Shown: positions 42,991-54,202 of the stretch, piece after piece
How the letters are laid out: each line of letters begins with the position of its first letter
Position numbering within the stretch: position 1 is the stretch's first letter
Assembly (NCBI GenBank): GCA_029213165.1
Contig: JARGNO010000004.1
Coordinates: 29,669 to 93,668 of the forward strand
Reading direction: 5' to 3'
From: Minwuia sp.
GTDB lineage: Bacteria > Pseudomonadota > Alphaproteobacteria > Minwuiales > Minwuiaceae
DNA length: 64,000 nucleotides
Notes under the pieces: generated by a model
What the model was told of the DNA's origin: nothing
Databases searched by the model: none
Seen by the model: the letters and a program-made list of their open reading frames with translations, nothing else
Position numbers and translations under genes: made by a program

Positions 42991-45900
42991 ATGACGCGAC
43001 AGACTGGGACGCCTCGCGCCTACGGCCTGCCGCCCGAGCAGGGCCTCTACGATCCACGCAACGAACATGATGCGTGCGGTATCGGATTTGTTGTCGACAT
43101 CAAGGGTCGAAAATCGCACGACATCGTCTCCCAGGGTCTGCAGGTCCTCGTGAACCTGACCCATCGGGGTGCCGTTGGCGCCGACCCTCTGGAAGGCGAC
43201 GGTGCGGGTATCCTGGTCCAGATTCCGGACGCGTTCTTTCGTGATGTCTGTGACTTCGAATTGCCGGAGGTCGGTCACTACGGTGTCCTGAACATCTTCC
43301 TGCCGAAGGATCCCGACATTCGCGTGCTCTGCGAGAACATGCTGGAGCGTTATGCGGTAGCCGAGGGGCAGCGTGTGCTGGGCTGGCGGAACGTGCCCGT
43401 TGATCGCACGGGCATCGGCGCAAGCGTCCTGGCTGTGGAGCCGGTGATCCGTCAGATGTTCATCGCCCGCGATCCGTCCCTGCCGGATCAGGACGCCTTC
43501 GAACGCAAGCTGTTCGTCATCCGCAAGCAGGCCGCTATCGAGTCGCGCAAGATCAATCACCGCGAAGCCGGCATGCTCTACATCACCACCAGTTCCTCGC
43601 GGGTGATCTGCTACAAGGGCATGTTGCTGGCGGAACAGATTGGCAGCTATTTCAAGGATCTGACGGACCCGCGGTTCTCGTCGGCGCTGGCACTGGTGCA
43701 TCAGCGGTTTTCCACCAATACCTTCCCGGCGTGGTCTCTGGCGCACCCGTTCCGCCTGATCTGTCACAATGGCGAGATCAACACCGCACGCGGCAACGTC
43801 AACTGGATGGCAGCACGTGGCAAGGCGCTGAAGTCGGAAGTGCTGGGTGACGACCTGACGAAGCTCTGGCCGCTGATCGCCGACGGCGTCTCGGATTCCG
43901 CCAGCTTCGACAATGCGCTGGAACTGCTGGTGGCCGGTGGTTACCCGCTCAGCCACGCCATGATGATGCTGATTCCGGAAGCCTGGGACAACAACCCGCT
44001 GATGGATCCGGCGCAGAAGGCCTTCTACGAATATCACGCCGCACTGATGGAGCCGTGGGACGGCCCAGCCGCCGTTGCCTTTACCGACGGTCGCCAGATT
44101 GGCGCAACGCTGGACCGCAATGGCCTGCGCCCGGCCCGCTACATCGTGACAGATGACGACCGGGTCATCCTGGCCTCCGAGGCCGGAACACTGCCGGTTC
44201 CGGAAGAGCGCATCCGCCAGAAGTGGCGGCTGCAGCCCGGCAAGATGCTGCTGATCGATACGGAGAAGGGCGAGATCGTCTCCGATGAGGCGCTGAAGGC
44301 CGAGATCGCGGCCAGCAAGCCCTATGGCAAGTGGGTCGCCGACAGCCAGCTGAAGATCAGCGACCTGCCGCAGGCCATGCCGCCGATGAAGCCGAACCGG
44401 ACCACCATGCTGGATATGCAGCAGGTCTTCGGCTACACGCAGGAAGACCTGAAGTTCCTGATGGAACCGATGGCGGAGACCGGGGCCGAGGCCATCGGTT
44501 CCATGGGCAATGACACGCCTATTCCGGCGCTGTCGTCGAAGGGCAAGCCGCTCTACAACTACTTCAAGCAGCTCTTCGCACAGGTGACCAACCCGCCGAT
44601 CGACCCGATCCGCGAAGAACTGGTGATGTCGCTCACCAGCTTCATCGGACCGCGCCCGAACCTGCTGGGACTTGGCGGCGGCGCGCATCTGAAGCTGGAG
44701 GTCTCGCAGCCGATCCTGACCAATGAGGATCTGGAGCGTATCCGCCATATCGAGGATGTGCCGACGAACGATTTCCACGCCCAGACGCTGGACATCACCT
44801 TCCCCAGGCAGGAAGGCCCCGAAGGCATGGCGCGCCGGCTCAGCGCCTTGCAGCGGGAGGCGCAGGATTGCGTCGAACGGGGTGAGAACATCATCATCCT
44901 GTCCGACCGCGCCGTGGACATGGACCGTGTGCCGGTCCCGGCGGCGCTGGCGACTTCGGCGGTGCATCATCATCTCGTGCGGAACGGTCTTCGTACCTCG
45001 GTCGGACTGGTCATCGAGACGGGTGAAGCACGTGAAGTGCATCATTTCTGCGTGCTGGCCGGGTATGGGGCGGAGGCCATCAATCCCTGGCTCGCCTTCG
45101 AGACCCTGACGGACATGCATCCGGGCATCGCCCCGGATGAGGAGAAGCGCCTGCACAAGAACTACATCAAGGCAGTGGGCAAGGGCATCCTGAAGGTCAT
45201 GTCCAAGATGGGCATTTCCACCTACCAGTCCTATTGCGGCGCGCAGATCTTCGATGCGGTCGGTCTGTCGAGCAGCTTCGTGGCGACATATTTCCCCGGC
45301 ACCCATACCCGCATCGAAGGTGTCGGCCTGGATGTGCTGTCGGCGGAGACGGTGGAACGTCACCGGCTGGCCTACGAGGACGTGCCGATCTATCGCAATT
45401 CACTGGACGTGGGCGGTGATTACGCGTTCCGCATCCGTGGTGACGCGCATGTCTGGACGCCGGAGACGGTTGGCCTGTTGCAGCACGCCGTGCGCGGCGA
45501 TGCCCAGGACAAGTACCGGGAATATGCGCGCATCGTGAACGACCAGAGCAAGCAGTTGCTGACGCCGCGCGGCCTGTTCGATATCCGTCTCTCAGACAGC
45601 CCCGTGCCGCTGGAGGAGGTTGAATCAGCCGCCGACATCGTGAAGCGGTTCTCCACGGGTGCGATGTCGTTCGGCTCCATCAGCCGTGAAGCCCATACGA
45701 CGCTGGCCATTGCCATGAACCGCATCGGCGGCAAGTCGAACACGGGCGAAGGCGGCGAGGAGCCGGAACGGTTCATCAGGCTGGAGAATGGCGACTCCGA
45801 ACGTTCGGCAATCAAGCAGATCGCTTCCGGCCGGTTCGGTGTGACCGCAGAGTATCTCGTCAATTCAGACATGATGCAGATCAAGATGGCCCAGGGCGCG

Positions 45901-47604
45901 AAGCCCGGTGAGGGTGGTCAGTTGCCGGGGCACAAGGTCGACAAGGTCATCGCGCGGGTGCGTCATTCGACGCCGGGCGTGGGACTGATCTCCCCGCCGC
46001 CGCATCATGATATCTATTCCATCGAGGACCTGGCGCAGCTGATCTATGACCTGAAGAACGTCAATCCGACGGGCGACGTATCGGTCAAGCTGGTGTCGGA
46101 GGTCGGTGTCGGCGTGGTGGCGGCCGGCGTCTCCAAGGCGAAGGCCGACCATGTGACGATCTCCGGCTATGAAGGGGGTACGGGGGCAAGTCCGCTGACC
46201 TCCATCAAGCATGCCGGCAGCCCGTGGGAGATCGGCCTGGCCGAGACCCAGCAGGCGCTGGTGCTGAACCGGTTGCGCGGCCGGATCGCCGTGCAGGTCG
46301 ATGGTGGCCTGCGCACCGGTCGCGACGTGATTGTCGGGGCCCTGCTCGGCGCTGACGAGTTCGGCTTCGCGACCGCGCCGCTCATCGCGGCAGGCTGCAT
46401 CATGATGCGCAAGTGTCATCTGAACACCTGCCCCGTCGGTGTGGCGACCCAGGACCCGGAACTGCGCAAGAAGTTCCAGGGAACGCCGGAGCATGTGATC
46501 AACTACTTCTTCTTCGTCGCGGAGGAAGTGCGGGAACTGATGGCCGCGATGGGCGCACGCACCATTGACGAGCTGATCGGGCGCACCGACCTGCTGGACA
46601 AGAAGCAGGCGATCGAACACTGGAAGGCGCGCGGTCTCGACTTTTCCCGTCTGTTCCACCGTCCGCAGGTCGGCCCGGAGGTTGCCGTGCGCAATACCGA
46701 GCGGCAGGAGCACGACATTTACAAGATCCTGGATCGTGAGCTGATCACCCAGGCCGCGCCGGCAATCGAGTCCGGCACGCCGGTCCAGATCGAGATGCCG
46801 ATCCGCAACATGAACCGGACGACAGGCGCAATGCTTTCCGGTGAGGTCGCGAAGCGCTACGGCCACGCCGGGCTGCCGGAGGATTCGATCTCCGTGAAGT
46901 TCAAGGGCACGGCCGGACAGAGCTTCGGGGCGTTCCTGGCACGCGGTGTCAGTTTCGAACTGTGCGGCGACGGCAATGACTATGTCGGCAAGGGTCTGTC
47001 GGGCGGGCGCATCGCGATCTATCCGGACCCGGCCAGCCAGATCGTGCCGGAGCAGAGCATCATCATCGGCAATACCGTGATGTATGGCGCGATTGCCGGT
47101 GAATGCTATTTCCGCGGCGTGGGCGGGGAGCGCTTCTGCGTGCGCAACTCGGGCGCGACCGCGGTTGTCGAAGGCGTTGGCGATCATGGCTGCGAATACA
47201 TGACCGGCGGCATCGTGCTGGTGATCGGCCCGACGGGCCGCAACTTCGCGGCCGGGATGTCGGGAGGCATTGCCTACGTCCTGGATGAGCGCGGCGACTT
47301 CAGCCGACGCTGCAATGCGGAGATGGTGGATCTCGGCCCGGTCGACCCTGCTGATGTGGCACCTGACGGTCACGATCTGTCGGATCACCTGCGCCATGAC
47401 GCCAGCCGCATCCGCATGCTGCTGGAACGCCACGTGCACTACACAAACAGCGCCCGTGCGAAATCCCTGCTGGACGATCTCGACGGCACATTGTCGAAGA
47501 TCGTCAAGGTCACGCCGCGCGACTATGCGCGTGCCCTGAACGAGATGCGGGCGGAGGAAGCCGCAGGCGCCGAGGCGCAGGCGCTGCCGGGAGGAGACGA
47601 CTGA
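42991..47604 (+). CDS. gltB: Glutamate synthase (NADPH) large subunit
   Basis: Makes two glutamates from glutamine and 2-oxoglutarate. After a 28-residue propeptide the nucleophile Cys29 ([13 protein letters not shown]) starts the class II glutaminase domain (about 29-430); a central domain, the FMN synthase domain (about 850-1230, with [28 protein letters not shown] and [13 protein letters not shown]) and a beta-helix gluconate-like C-terminal domain follow. The [3Fe-4S] cluster Cys are in [15 protein letters not shown]. 1537 residues, normal length. Its stop overlaps the gltD start by one base. Confidence 0.98.
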   Translation: MTRQTGTPRAYGLPPEQGLYDPRNEHDACGIGFVVDIKGRKSHDIVSQGLQVLVNLTHRGAVGADPLEGDGAGILVQIPDAFFRDVCDFELPEVGHYGVLNIFLPKDPDIRVLCENMLERYAVAEGQRVLGWRNVPVDRTGIGASVLAVEPVIRQMFIARDPSLPDQDAFERKLFVIRKQAAIESRKINHREAGMLYITTSSSRVICYKGMLLAEQIGSYFKDLTDPRFSSALALVHQRFSTNTFPAWSLAHPFRLICHNGEINTARGNVNWMAARGKALKSEVLGDDLTKLWPLIADGVSDSASFDNALELLVAGGYPLSHAMMMLIPEAWDNNPLMDPAQKAFYEYHAALMEPWDGPAAVAFTDGRQIGATLDRNGLRPARYIVTDDDRVILASEAGTLPVPEERIRQKWRLQPGKMLLIDTEKGEIVSDEALKAEIAASKPYGKWVADSQLKISDLPQAMPPMKPNRTTMLDMQQVFGYTQEDLKFLMEPMAETGAEAIGSMGNDTPIPALSSKGKPLYNYFKQLFAQVTNPPIDPIREELVMSLTSFIGPRPNLLGLGGGAHLKLEVSQPILTNEDLERIRHIEDVPTNDFHAQTLDITFPRQEGPEGMARRLSALQREAQDCVERGENIIILSDRAVDMDRVPVPAALATSAVHHHLVRNGLRTSVGLVIETGEAREVHHFCVLAGYGAEAINPWLAFETLTDMHPGIAPDEEKRLHKNYIKAVGKGILKVMSKMGISTYQSYCGAQIFDAVGLSSSFVATYFPGTHTRIEGVGLDVLSAETVERHRLAYEDVPIYRNSLDVGGDYAFRIRGDAHVWTPETVGLLQHAVRGDAQDKYREYARIVNDQSKQLLTPRGLFDIRLSDSPVPLEEVESAADIVKRFSTGAMSFGSISREAHTTLAIAMNRIGGKSNTGEGGEEPERFIRLENGDSERSAIKQIASGRFGVTAEYLVNSDMMQIKMAQGAKPGEGGQLPGHKVDKVIARVRHSTPGVGLISPPPHHDIYSIEDLAQLIYDLKNVNPTGDVSVKLVSEVGVGVVAAGVSKAKADHVTISGYEGGTGASPLTSIKHAGSPWEIGLAETQQALVLNRLRGRIAVQVDGGLRTGRDVIVGALLGADEFGFATAPLIAAGCIMMRKCHLNTCPVGVATQDPELRKKFQGTPEHVINYFFFVAEEVRELMAAMGARTIDELIGRTDLLDKKQAIEHWKARGLDFSRLFHRPQVGPEVAVRNTERQEHDIYKILDRELITQAAPAIESGTPVQIEMPIRNMNRTTGAMLSGEVAKRYGHAGLPEDSISVKFKGTAGQSFGAFLARGVSFELCGDGNDYVGKGLSGGRIAIYPDPASQIVPEQSIIIGNTVMYGAIAGECYFRGVGGERFCVRNSGATAVVEGVGDHGCEYMTGGIVLVIGPTGRNFAAGMSGGIAYVLDERGDFSRRCNAEMVDLGPVDPADVAPDGHDLSDHLRHDASRIRMLLERHVHYTNSARAKSLLDDLDGTLSKIVKVTPRDYARALNEMRAEEAAGAEAQALPGGDD

Positions 47605-49031
47605 TGGGCAAGGTCACGGGTTTCCTGGAGATCGCACGCAAGGACCGCCATTACCGCCCGGCGGAGGAGCGGGTGAAGCACTTCCGCGAGTTCGTGGTGC
47701 CGCTTCCCGAGGACGAACTGAAGTCGCAGGGCGCGCGCTGCATGGACTGCGGCATTCCCTATTGTCATCAGGGCTGCCCGGTGAACAACATCATCCCGGA
47801 CTGGAACGATCTGGTCTACAGCGGGAAATGGCGGGAGGCGTCGGAGGTCCTGCACTCCACGAACAATTTCCCGGAGTTCACCGGTCGTGTCTGCCCCGCC
47901 CCCTGCGAGGCGGCTTGTACCCTGAACATCGATGACAGCTCGGTCACCATCAAGACCATCGAATGCGCGATTGTTGACCGTGCCTTCAGTGAAGGCTGGA
48001 TCGAGCCGCAGATCCCGAAGCACCGTACAGGCAAGACGGTTGCCGTCGTCGGCTCCGGCCCTGCGGGTCTTGCCGCGGCGCAGCAACTGGCCCGCGCCGG
48101 GCACCGTGTGCATGTGTTCGAGAAGAACGCGAAGATGGGCGGTCTGCTGCGCTATGGCATTCCCGACTTCAAGATGGAGAAGCACCTGATCGACCGTCGC
48201 CTGTCCCAGATGCAGACCGAGGGTGTGATGTTCGTCGGCGGTATCCATGTCGGCATCGACAAGTCCGTGGATGACCTGCTGGCCGAATATGACGCGGTGG
48301 TCCTGGCCGGTGGCGCCGAGGCGCCGCGTGACCTGCCGGTGCCGGGACGTGATCTGGACGGCGTCATGTATGCGATGGATTTCCTGCCGCAACAGAACCG
48401 CCGGGTCAGCAATGAACCGCTGGGCGATATCGAGGAAGTCACGGCAGAGGGCAAGCATGTCGTCGTCATCGGTGGCGGCGATACCGGCTCCGACTGCATC
48501 GGCACCAGCTTCCGCCAGGGCGCGCTCTCCGTCACGCAGCTCGAGATCATGCCTGCGCCGCCGGAACGCGAGAACAAGGCCCTGACCTGGCCGGACTGGC
48601 CGCTGAAGATGCGCACGTCGTCCAGCCAGGCCGAAGGTGCGGAACGGGACTTTTCCGTTGTCACCACGGCCGTCCGGGGCGAGAACGGCAAGGTCGTTGC
48701 CATCGAGTGTGCGCGCTGCGAGGGGCCGGAGAAGGGCTTCGCCAGGATCGAGGGATCGGAGTTCGAGCTGAAGGCCGACCTGGTCCTGCTGGCCATGGGC
48801 TTCGTCAGCCCGGTGCATGAAGGAATGATCGACGATCTGGCGGTGGAGAAGGACCAGCGCGGCAACGTGCTGGCGAACATGGAGGACTATCAGACTTCCT
48901 GCGCCAACGTCTTTGCCTGCGGCGACATGCGCCGCGGTCAGAGCCTGGTCGTCTGGGCCATCCGCGAAGGTCGCCAGTGCGCCCGGTCCGTCGACGAGTT
49001 CCTTATGGGCTCGACCCTGCTGCCGCGCTGA
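47604..49031 (+). CDS. gltD: Glutamate synthase (NADPH) small subunit
   Basis: Supplies electrons from NADPH through FAD and [4Fe-4S] clusters to GltB. N-terminal Cys-rich ferredoxin-like region: [20 protein letters not shown] and [15 protein letters not shown]. Then [18 protein letters not shown] (FAD) and [15 protein letters not shown] (NADPH). Ends with [20 protein letters not shown]. 475 residues, full length. TGATG coupling to gltB keeps the subunits balanced. Confidence 0.98.
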   Translation: MGKVTGFLEIARKDRHYRPAEERVKHFREFVVPLPEDELKSQGARCMDCGIPYCHQGCPVNNIIPDWNDLVYSGKWREASEVLHSTNNFPEFTGRVCPAPCEAACTLNIDDSSVTIKTIECAIVDRAFSEGWIEPQIPKHRTGKTVAVVGSGPAGLAAAQQLARAGHRVHVFEKNAKMGGLLRYGIPDFKMEKHLIDRRLSQMQTEGVMFVGGIHVGIDKSVDDLLAEYDAVVLAGGAEAPRDLPVPGRDLDGVMYAMDFLPQQNRRVSNEPLGDIEEVTAEGKHVVVIGGGDTGSDCIGTSFRQGALSVTQLEIMPAPPERENKALTWPDWPLKMRTSSSQAEGAERDFSVVTTAVRGENGKVVAIECARCEGPEKGFARIEGSEFELKADLVLLAMGFVSPVHEGMIDDLAVEKDQRGNVLANMEDYQTSCANVFACGDMRRGQSLVVWAIREGRQCARSVDEFLMGSTLLPR

Positions 49032-49035
49032 CTGT

Positions 49036-49078
49036 CGGTCCGCTCGGCCAGGGACCCCTCTGATTGGGCAGCGGACCG
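49036..49078 (+). terminator. Possible terminator hairpin after gltD
   Basis: CGGTCCGCT (49036-49044) is perfectly complementary to AGCGGACCG (49070-49078) with a 25-base loop, starting 5 bases after the gltD stop. No T tract follows, so the call is weak. Nothing else was recognised in the rest of this 227-base convergent gap. Confidence 0.4.
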
Positions 49079-49258
49079 GTGCCGCCATCGAACTGTGTAG
49101 CGGTCCAGGTTCTGGAGCCCACTGCTTGATGGCCTGTCGTTCTGCAATCAGATACGGGCGAGACCATGAGTCAATTGCTTCACGGAAGTGCCAAGACCGC
49201 GCACGCCGTCCGGGCAGTGAACGCGCGAATGGCTTTCAGGATGACACAGTACGGGCAA

Positions 49259-50026
49259 CTACTGCGCGGTCCAGCCACCAGCGATCATGATGGTCGTCCC
49301 GGTGATCAGTGCTGCGGCGGGAGACGCCAGAAAGACCACCGCTCCCACGACATCCTCGATCTTGCCGAACCGTCCCATCGGAATGCGTGACAGGAGGTCG
49401 GGTCCATAGACCGGGTCTTTCAGCCGTTCCTGCGTCATTGGCGTCTCGATTGCGGTCGGTCCGATGGCACAGGCACGCACACCTTTCGGTGCCAGCTCAA
49501 GCGCGATGGACTTGGTGAAGCCCTCGACGAAATGCTTGGTGGCGGCATAGACCGAATTGGTCGCCCGACCGACCTTGCCATAGGTGGATGACAGGTTGAT
49601 CATCACACCACTGCCCTGCGCCTCCATGATCCGCGCGGCCCCCTTCGCGACCAGAACCATGCCCCGGCAGTTGACTGACAGCATGCGGTCCAGGTTTTCC
49701 ACCGGTATCTCGCTGACCCGATGAACAGTGCTTATGCCCGCGTTGTTGACCAGCACATCCAGGCGGTCCAGCCCGGCGAAGAGGGCTTCGATCGCTTCCG
49801 GATCGGAGACGTCGCATGTCCGAGCCTGTGCCTTTGCGCCGAGGTCCGTGATCTCACGAACCAGCTCATCCAGCTCCGACCGGGTACGCGATACGCAGAT
49901 CACTTCCGCGCCCGCCTCGGCCAGCGCCATGGCGCAACCGCGCCCGATGCCGCGACCGGCGCCCGTGACGAGCGCAGTCATGCCGTCGAGTCTCATGCTG
50001 GGCAGAATGCCCTTGTTCCCTGTCAT
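49259..50026 (-). CDS. SDR-family oxidoreductase
   Basis: NAD(P)-dependent dehydrogenase of 255 residues. TALVTGAGRGIGRGCAMALA, NNAGISTVH, LSSTYGKVGRATNSVYAATKH with Ser, Tyr and Lys in place, and the ending TGTTIMIAGGWTAQ. GGGGA lies five bases before ATG 50026. Substrate not predictable; the neighbours (second SDR and TRAP transporter) suggest oxidation of an imported sugar acid, polyol or hydroxy acid. Last gene of the TRAP unit. Confidence 0.9.
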   Translation of the reverse strand: MTGNKGILPSMRLDGMTALVTGAGRGIGRGCAMALAEAGAEVICVSRTRSELDELVREITDLGAKAQARTCDVSDPEAIEALFAGLDRLDVLVNNAGISTVHRVSEIPVENLDRMLSVNCRGMVLVAKGAARIMEAQGSGVMINLSSTYGKVGRATNSVYAATKHFVEGFTKSIALELAPKGVRACAIGPTAIETPMTQERLKDPVYGPDLLSRIPMGRFGKIEDVVGAVVFLASPAAALITGTTIMIAGGWTAQ

Positions 50027-50059
50027 GACGGTCCCCTTTCCCGGCTGCTCGCCTTCTCC

Positions 50060-50848
50060 TCAGACAGCATACCCGCCATCGAAGAGGAGACTGTGGCCCG
50101 TTATGAAACTGCCGACGGAGGAGGAGAGATAGACAGCCGCATTGCCGACTTCCTCGGCCGATGCAAAGCGGCGCAGGGCCGTGTTGTTCTTCATCGCCTC
50201 GACGAATGAAGTGGAGAGCTGATCACGGATGCGGTCAAACAGACCTGCGTCGATGACGCCAAGCTGGATCGAATTGGCGCGAACGCCATAGCGGCCTTCC
50301 TCCCTGGCGATGCCCCGCACCAGCGCCTCGATACCCGCCTTGGGCGCGGTGGAGAGAATGTCACGCTGCGGATGACGGGGAACGCCGGCGGACGTGAGCG
50401 CCACATAGGAACCGCCCTGCTTGCGCAGGTACGGCAGGCTGGCACGGACCACGCGATAGAAGCCGTTCAGGTCGCCATCGATCGTGCGTTCCCATTCATC
50501 CGGGTCGATATCGCCGACATAGGTCATGGTGATATCGGCACCGACGGCAAAGACAACGGTATGGATCGCGCCGAAACGCCTGGCCACATCGTCGAAATAC
50601 TGCTGGACGGCTTCGCGATCGGACAGGTCCAGCGGTGCGGCATGACCTGTCTGCCCGGCAGCCTCGATCGCGGCCACGGCGTCGTCTGCCTTGGCCTTGT
50701 TGCTGCGGTAGGTCAGTGCGACGTCAGTCCCATGCGCGGCAAGTCGTTCACAGCAGCCCCGGCCGATACCGCCGGAACCGCCGACGACCACGGCAACTCC
50801 TTCCGGATAATGCGACGTGCCGCCAGTTTTGATGACTTCCTCGGTCAT
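50060..50848 (-). CDS. SDR-family protein lacking the catalytic tyrosine
   Basis: Rossmann-fold SDR of 262 residues. The cofactor motif VVVGGSGGIGRGCCERLAAHG is intact and it ends SVGSFITGHSLLFDGGYAV, but where YxxxK is expected the sequence is ILSTAPKAGIEALVRG, with Ser in place of Tyr; the upstream Ser (ALTSAGVP) and the Lys remain. It may be a poor or altered enzyme, or a partner of the adjacent SDR. ATG 50848 gives the normal length; the open frame beyond it is unsupported. 71 bases after the TRAP large-permease gene. Confidence 0.85.
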   Translation of the reverse strand: MTEEVIKTGGTSHYPEGVAVVVGGSGGIGRGCCERLAAHGTDVALTYRSNKAKADDAVAAIEAAGQTGHAAPLDLSDREAVQQYFDDVARRFGAIHTVVFAVGADITMTYVGDIDPDEWERTIDGDLNGFYRVVRASLPYLRKQGGSYVALTSAGVPRHPQRDILSTAPKAGIEALVRGIAREEGRYGVRANSIQLGVIDAGLFDRIRDQLSTSFVEAMKNNTALRRFASAEEVGNAAVYLSSSVGSFITGHSLLFDGGYAV

Positions 50849-50919
50849 TTTCTGCTTCTCCCCTTTGATTTCATCGCGCGCGACCCTCCCCGGCCTGTGC
50901 GACCTGCATGTGCAATGAA

Positions 50920-52260
50920 CTACATATGGCTTGGCAGCCAGGTCGCCAGGCCCGGCAGGACCAGTACCAGTCCCAGCGCGAGAATCATGATCGCGACATA
51001 TGGCAGGCAAGCCATCCAGATGTCGCGAACACCCGCACGCTCCAGCACCTCGCACCCTGGCGATCCCTTGATCTGTTCTAGGATGCCCTTCAGATAGAAT
51101 AGGTTCATGCCGAAGGGCGGGGTGACGTAGCCGATGGCCACGGAGATCATCAGCATGACCCCGAACCAGACCGGGTCTATACCCATCGACTTGATCACCG
51201 GCATCATGATCGGAGTCACGATGAAGATGATCGCGGCACCATCAATGAACATGCCGAGCAGGATCGCCAGGCCCAGGAAGATCAGCAGCGTGCCGTAGAT
51301 GCCGAGATCGATCCCGACCATCAGGTCGGCGATCATCCGGGCCGAGCCGGAGAACTGCAGCAGGCGGGAGAACAGCGCACCACCAACCACCAGGGTCAGC
51401 ACCATGACCGAGACCTGACCCGCATCGGCGAGCATCTCGCGCAGGGTACGGAAACTCAGCCGCCGCATGCCGATCGCGATCACCAGCGTGCCGAGCGCAC
51501 CGATACCTGCGGCCTCCGATGGCGTGGCGACACCCCTCCAGATGCTGCCCAGTACGACAGCGATCAGCAATGCAGGCAGGGCAATGCGGCTGGTGGCGAC
51601 CAGCTTCTCGCGCATTGAGGGCCGGTCCTCCTTGGCGATGACAGGTGCGAGTGACCTGTCCATGGTGCATCTGACAAGGATGTAGAGGCAGAACAGCACG
51701 GCGATCAGCACACCGGGAACAGCCGCCCCGAAGAACAGGTGGCCGACCGGGATTCCGGCGAAGCCACCCAGCAGCACACCGATGACAGTGGGCGGAATCA
51801 GCACTCCCAGCGCCCCACCCGGCGGCAGCCCGCCGATTGCGAGACGGATGTTGTAGCCTCGTCGGATCATCTCCGGGATGGCCAGCACGCCCAGCACCAG
51901 CACGGCAGTGCCACCTATGCCTGTCATGGCGGCAATCAGGGCTGCGGCGGCAACGGTGCCGATGGCGAGCCCGCCCGGCACACCGGCGGTCCAGTGGTGG
52001 ATCGCCTCATAGATCAGATTGCCGATACCGACACGATACAGTGCAATCGCCATGAAGATGAACAGGGGCGCAGCAATGAAGATGTCTGTCGTCGCTGTGT
52101 CGAAGATCGTCGACGGAACCATCCCAAGCGCACGCTCGCCATGCAGGAACAGGATCCAGATCAGCGATACACCCATAAGCGAAAGCGCCACCGGAAAGCC
52201 TGTCGCCAGAAAGAGAATCAGGTTGGCAAAGATCAGGATAGTGATGAGTTCTGCGCTCAT
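50920..52260 (-). CDS. TRAP transporter large permease (DctM)
   Basis: Sodium-coupled transport subunit of the inner membrane, 446 residues and about 12 hydrophobic segments. Start MSAELITILIFANLILFLATG; typical internal motifs GIGGTAVLVLGVLAIPEM, IGGLPPGGALGVLIPPTV and YVTPPFGMNLFYLKG. ATG 52260 overlaps the small-permease stop by four bases. Longer open frame rejected. Works with DctQ and DctP here. Confidence 0.95.
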   Translation of the reverse strand: MSAELITILIFANLILFLATGFPVALSLMGVSLIWILFLHGERALGMVPSTIFDTATTDIFIAAPLFIFMAIALYRVGIGNLIYEAIHHWTAGVPGGLAIGTVAAAALIAAMTGIGGTAVLVLGVLAIPEMIRRGYNIRLAIGGLPPGGALGVLIPPTVIGVLLGGFAGIPVGHLFFGAAVPGVLIAVLFCLYILVRCTMDRSLAPVIAKEDRPSMREKLVATSRIALPALLIAVVLGSIWRGVATPSEAAGIGALGTLVIAIGMRRLSFRTLREMLADAGQVSVMVLTLVVGGALFSRLLQFSGSARMIADLMVGIDLGIYGTLLIFLGLAILLGMFIDGAAIIFIVTPIMMPVIKSMGIDPVWFGVMLMISVAIGYVTPPFGMNLFYLKGILEQIKGSPGCEVLERAGVRDIWMACLPYVAIMILALGLVLVLPGLATWLPSHM

Positions 52261-52772
52261 TGCCCGGCCTCGGATCGGTTCTCGGCACCACCGAACGCGA
52301 TTTTCAGATCGCGGATCAGTTTGGTAATGCCGGTCAGCAGCAGGACGGCACCGCCCAGCGGGATGGCGAACTTGATGGGCCAGAGCGGCGGCGCAAAGAT
52401 TGTCGGTGCAGTCTGGTTCCGGTCGAACGCCTGTTGGAAGTACTCCCACCCTGTCCAGACCACGATGATCGTGATGAGGAAGAATACAGGCGCGTAAAGC
52501 ACGTCAAGGATGGCGCGGCCGCGTGGTGACAGCACACCGGTCAGGATATCCACGCGCACATGAGCATCGCGACGATAACACTCTGCCACGCCGAACATGA
52601 GCAGCAGCAGCATGAGCTGGACAATCACAACCCAGGCCCAGATCGTCGGCCGGGTGAGCGCGAAGCGCGCAATCACCACGACTCCGACGATCAGTGTCAT
52701 CGCAAGCAAGGTCCAGCTAGAGACCACCGACATCCAGCCGCTGATCCGGTCGATCGACTTCAGTCGATCCAT
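52257..52772 (-). CDS. TRAP transporter small permease (DctQ)
   Basis: Four-helix membrane subunit of 171 residues. Characteristic DctQ features: RFALTRPTIWAWVVIVQLMLL with the conserved Trp, and HVRVDILTGVLSPRGRAILD. ATG 52772 has GGGAG nine bases upstream and is preferred to a GTG at 52808. It holds DctM and docks DctP. Confidence 0.92.
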   Translation of the reverse strand: MDRLKSIDRISGWMSVVSSWTLLAMTLIVGVVVIARFALTRPTIWAWVVIVQLMLLLLMFGVAECYRRDAHVRVDILTGVLSPRGRAILDVLYAPVFFLITIIVVWTGWEYFQQAFDRNQTAPTIFAPPLWPIKFAIPLGGAVLLLTGITKLIRDLKIAFGGAENRSEAGQ

Positions 52773-52841
52773 CAGACGATTCTCCCAGAATTCGGAAAAC
52801 AGAGACACCGGCCCTGTACGGGACCGGTGATCGCGACATTC

Positions 52842-52868
52842 CGGCGGCGGTCACGCGGACCGCCGCCG
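52842..52868 (-). other. Intercistronic stem-loop between dctP and dctQ
   Basis: CGGCGGCGGTC (52842-52852) pairs perfectly with GACCGCCGCCG (52858-52868) around a 5-base loop. On the minus strand it starts 12 bases after the dctP stop and has no T run. Such structures protect the upstream message or partly terminate, so that more binding protein than permease is made. Confidence 0.6.
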
Positions 52869-52880
52869 ATATCGTCGGCG

Positions 52881-53918
52881 CTATTCGATCTGGCCGAATT
52901 CGCGCTGCTGCTCCTTGACGATTCCCACCGCCTTGGCGGCAAGTTCGGAACGCTCGCCGATCTTGTCCCAGAGCCCGACGGCAATCGCATTCAGCCGGGC
53001 ATTGTCCGCCGGGGACAGTTCCAGCAGCTTGACGCCATCTTTCACCAGAACGCCGATGTTCCTCGCCTCGACGATCCGGTACTGCATCGCGCCGGCAAGA
53101 TTTCCATAGTCAACCGCGAGGTTGATGACATCCTGCAGATGCGGCGGCAGGCTCTCCCATGTGTCGCGGTTGATCAGCCAGTGACCGGCACCCGCGTTCA
53201 GGTTCGGCTCGGCAATGGTTGTCTTCAGGAATTCCTGAAGTCCCTGCGCGACGACAGCTTCCGCACCGTAGATCAGGCCGTCGATGGTGCCGAGTTGCAG
53301 GGCGGTATAGAGTTCGCCGCCAGGAATGACGACAGCCGAGGCTCCGAGTTCCCTTGCGACTTCACCATAGACACCGAGTGCGCGCAGCTTCTTGCCCTTC
53401 AGGTCGTCGAGGCTGCTGATTTCGTCGCGCGTTGCGATGACGTACTCCAGCCCGATGATCGACGGGAAGTGCTTGACGTTGAAGCGACTCTCATACGCTT
53501 CCGCGATGACTTCCTTCAGGCCGCGGTTGTAGTAGGCGTCATAGGCTTCGTAGGTCTCGCCCCAGGCCAATGGCAGGCCGATCTCGACGTCCGCCTCCGG
53601 TATGTCGCCTACATAGAAGGCACCCCAGCTGTGACTGATATCGATGATGCCCTGGTCAGCCGCGTCGACCATGCCGCTCACTGAGGTGAGTGCGCCGGAA
53701 TCGTAGTTCTCGAACTTGATGCAGCCGTCCGACCACGCCTCGACACGCTCCCTGAAACCTGCGCCGGTCTTGTTGTAGAGTGCCAGCGTCGGCGGATAGG
53801 CATTGTGATATCTCAGCGTGAAGACCTTGTCGCATTCCGCCTGAGCGTAAGACGCGCTGGCCGCCATGATCGCAGCCGCGACGCCGAAAGGCACAAGCCT
53901 CTTGAACATCGAGTTCAT
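52881..53918 (-). CDS. TRAP transporter substrate-binding protein (DctP)
   Basis: Periplasmic solute receptor of 345 residues. Signal peptide from ATG 53918 (GGAGG six bases upstream): MNSMFKRLVPFGVAAAIMAA cleaved near SYAQAEC. Mature part begins VFTLRYHNAYPPTLALYN. The ligand Arg region is VIATRDEISSLDDLKGKKLR, and GGELYTALQLGTIDG is a family motif. Ligand probably a carboxylate. First gene of the TRAP unit. Confidence 0.93.
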   Translation of the reverse strand: MNSMFKRLVPFGVAAAIMAASASYAQAECDKVFTLRYHNAYPPTLALYNKTGAGFRERVEAWSDGCIKFENYDSGALTSVSGMVDAADQGIIDISHSWGAFYVGDIPEADVEIGLPLAWGETYEAYDAYYNRGLKEVIAEAYESRFNVKHFPSIIGLEYVIATRDEISSLDDLKGKKLRALGVYGEVARELGASAVVIPGGELYTALQLGTIDGLIYGAEAVVAQGLQEFLKTTIAEPNLNAGAGHWLINRDTWESLPPHLQDVINLAVDYGNLAGAMQYRIVEARNIGVLVKDGVKLLELSPADNARLNAIAVGLWDKIGERSELAAKAVGIVKEQQREFGQIE

Positions 53919-54202
53919 TTCAATCCTCCCCTTAATGGGCATCATCGCCCGTCGTGCATCCCGCCAGACCTGTTCCGCGAACGGAACGCGCCTGGCAGCA
54001 TGCTGATCGATCTGGATCCTTCAGGTATTCCGTCTCCTCCACAAAACGGACACCGATCCAACTCATTACCTTACCATGCGTAAACCACGATCATAATCGC
54101 GCGTTTGACATACGTGCATCCCATCGGGTGATGATCGGCAGTCCCTTGCCGATCGCGAAGACCAATGCGACCACCGCGGCAGATTGCGAGGCTCTGCCCG
54201 CT

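Noticed and set aside
42715..45363. Long minus-strand open frame (882 codons) antisense to gltB
   Set aside because: GC-rich coding DNA gives long shadow frames; gltB on the plus strand has full family motifs and this frame shows no domain.
54071..54083. TTACCATGCGTAA dyad upstream of the TRAP genes as a GntR-type operator
   Set aside because: Only four-base arms; such dyads are expected by chance in a 284-base gap, and no regulator gene is adjacent.
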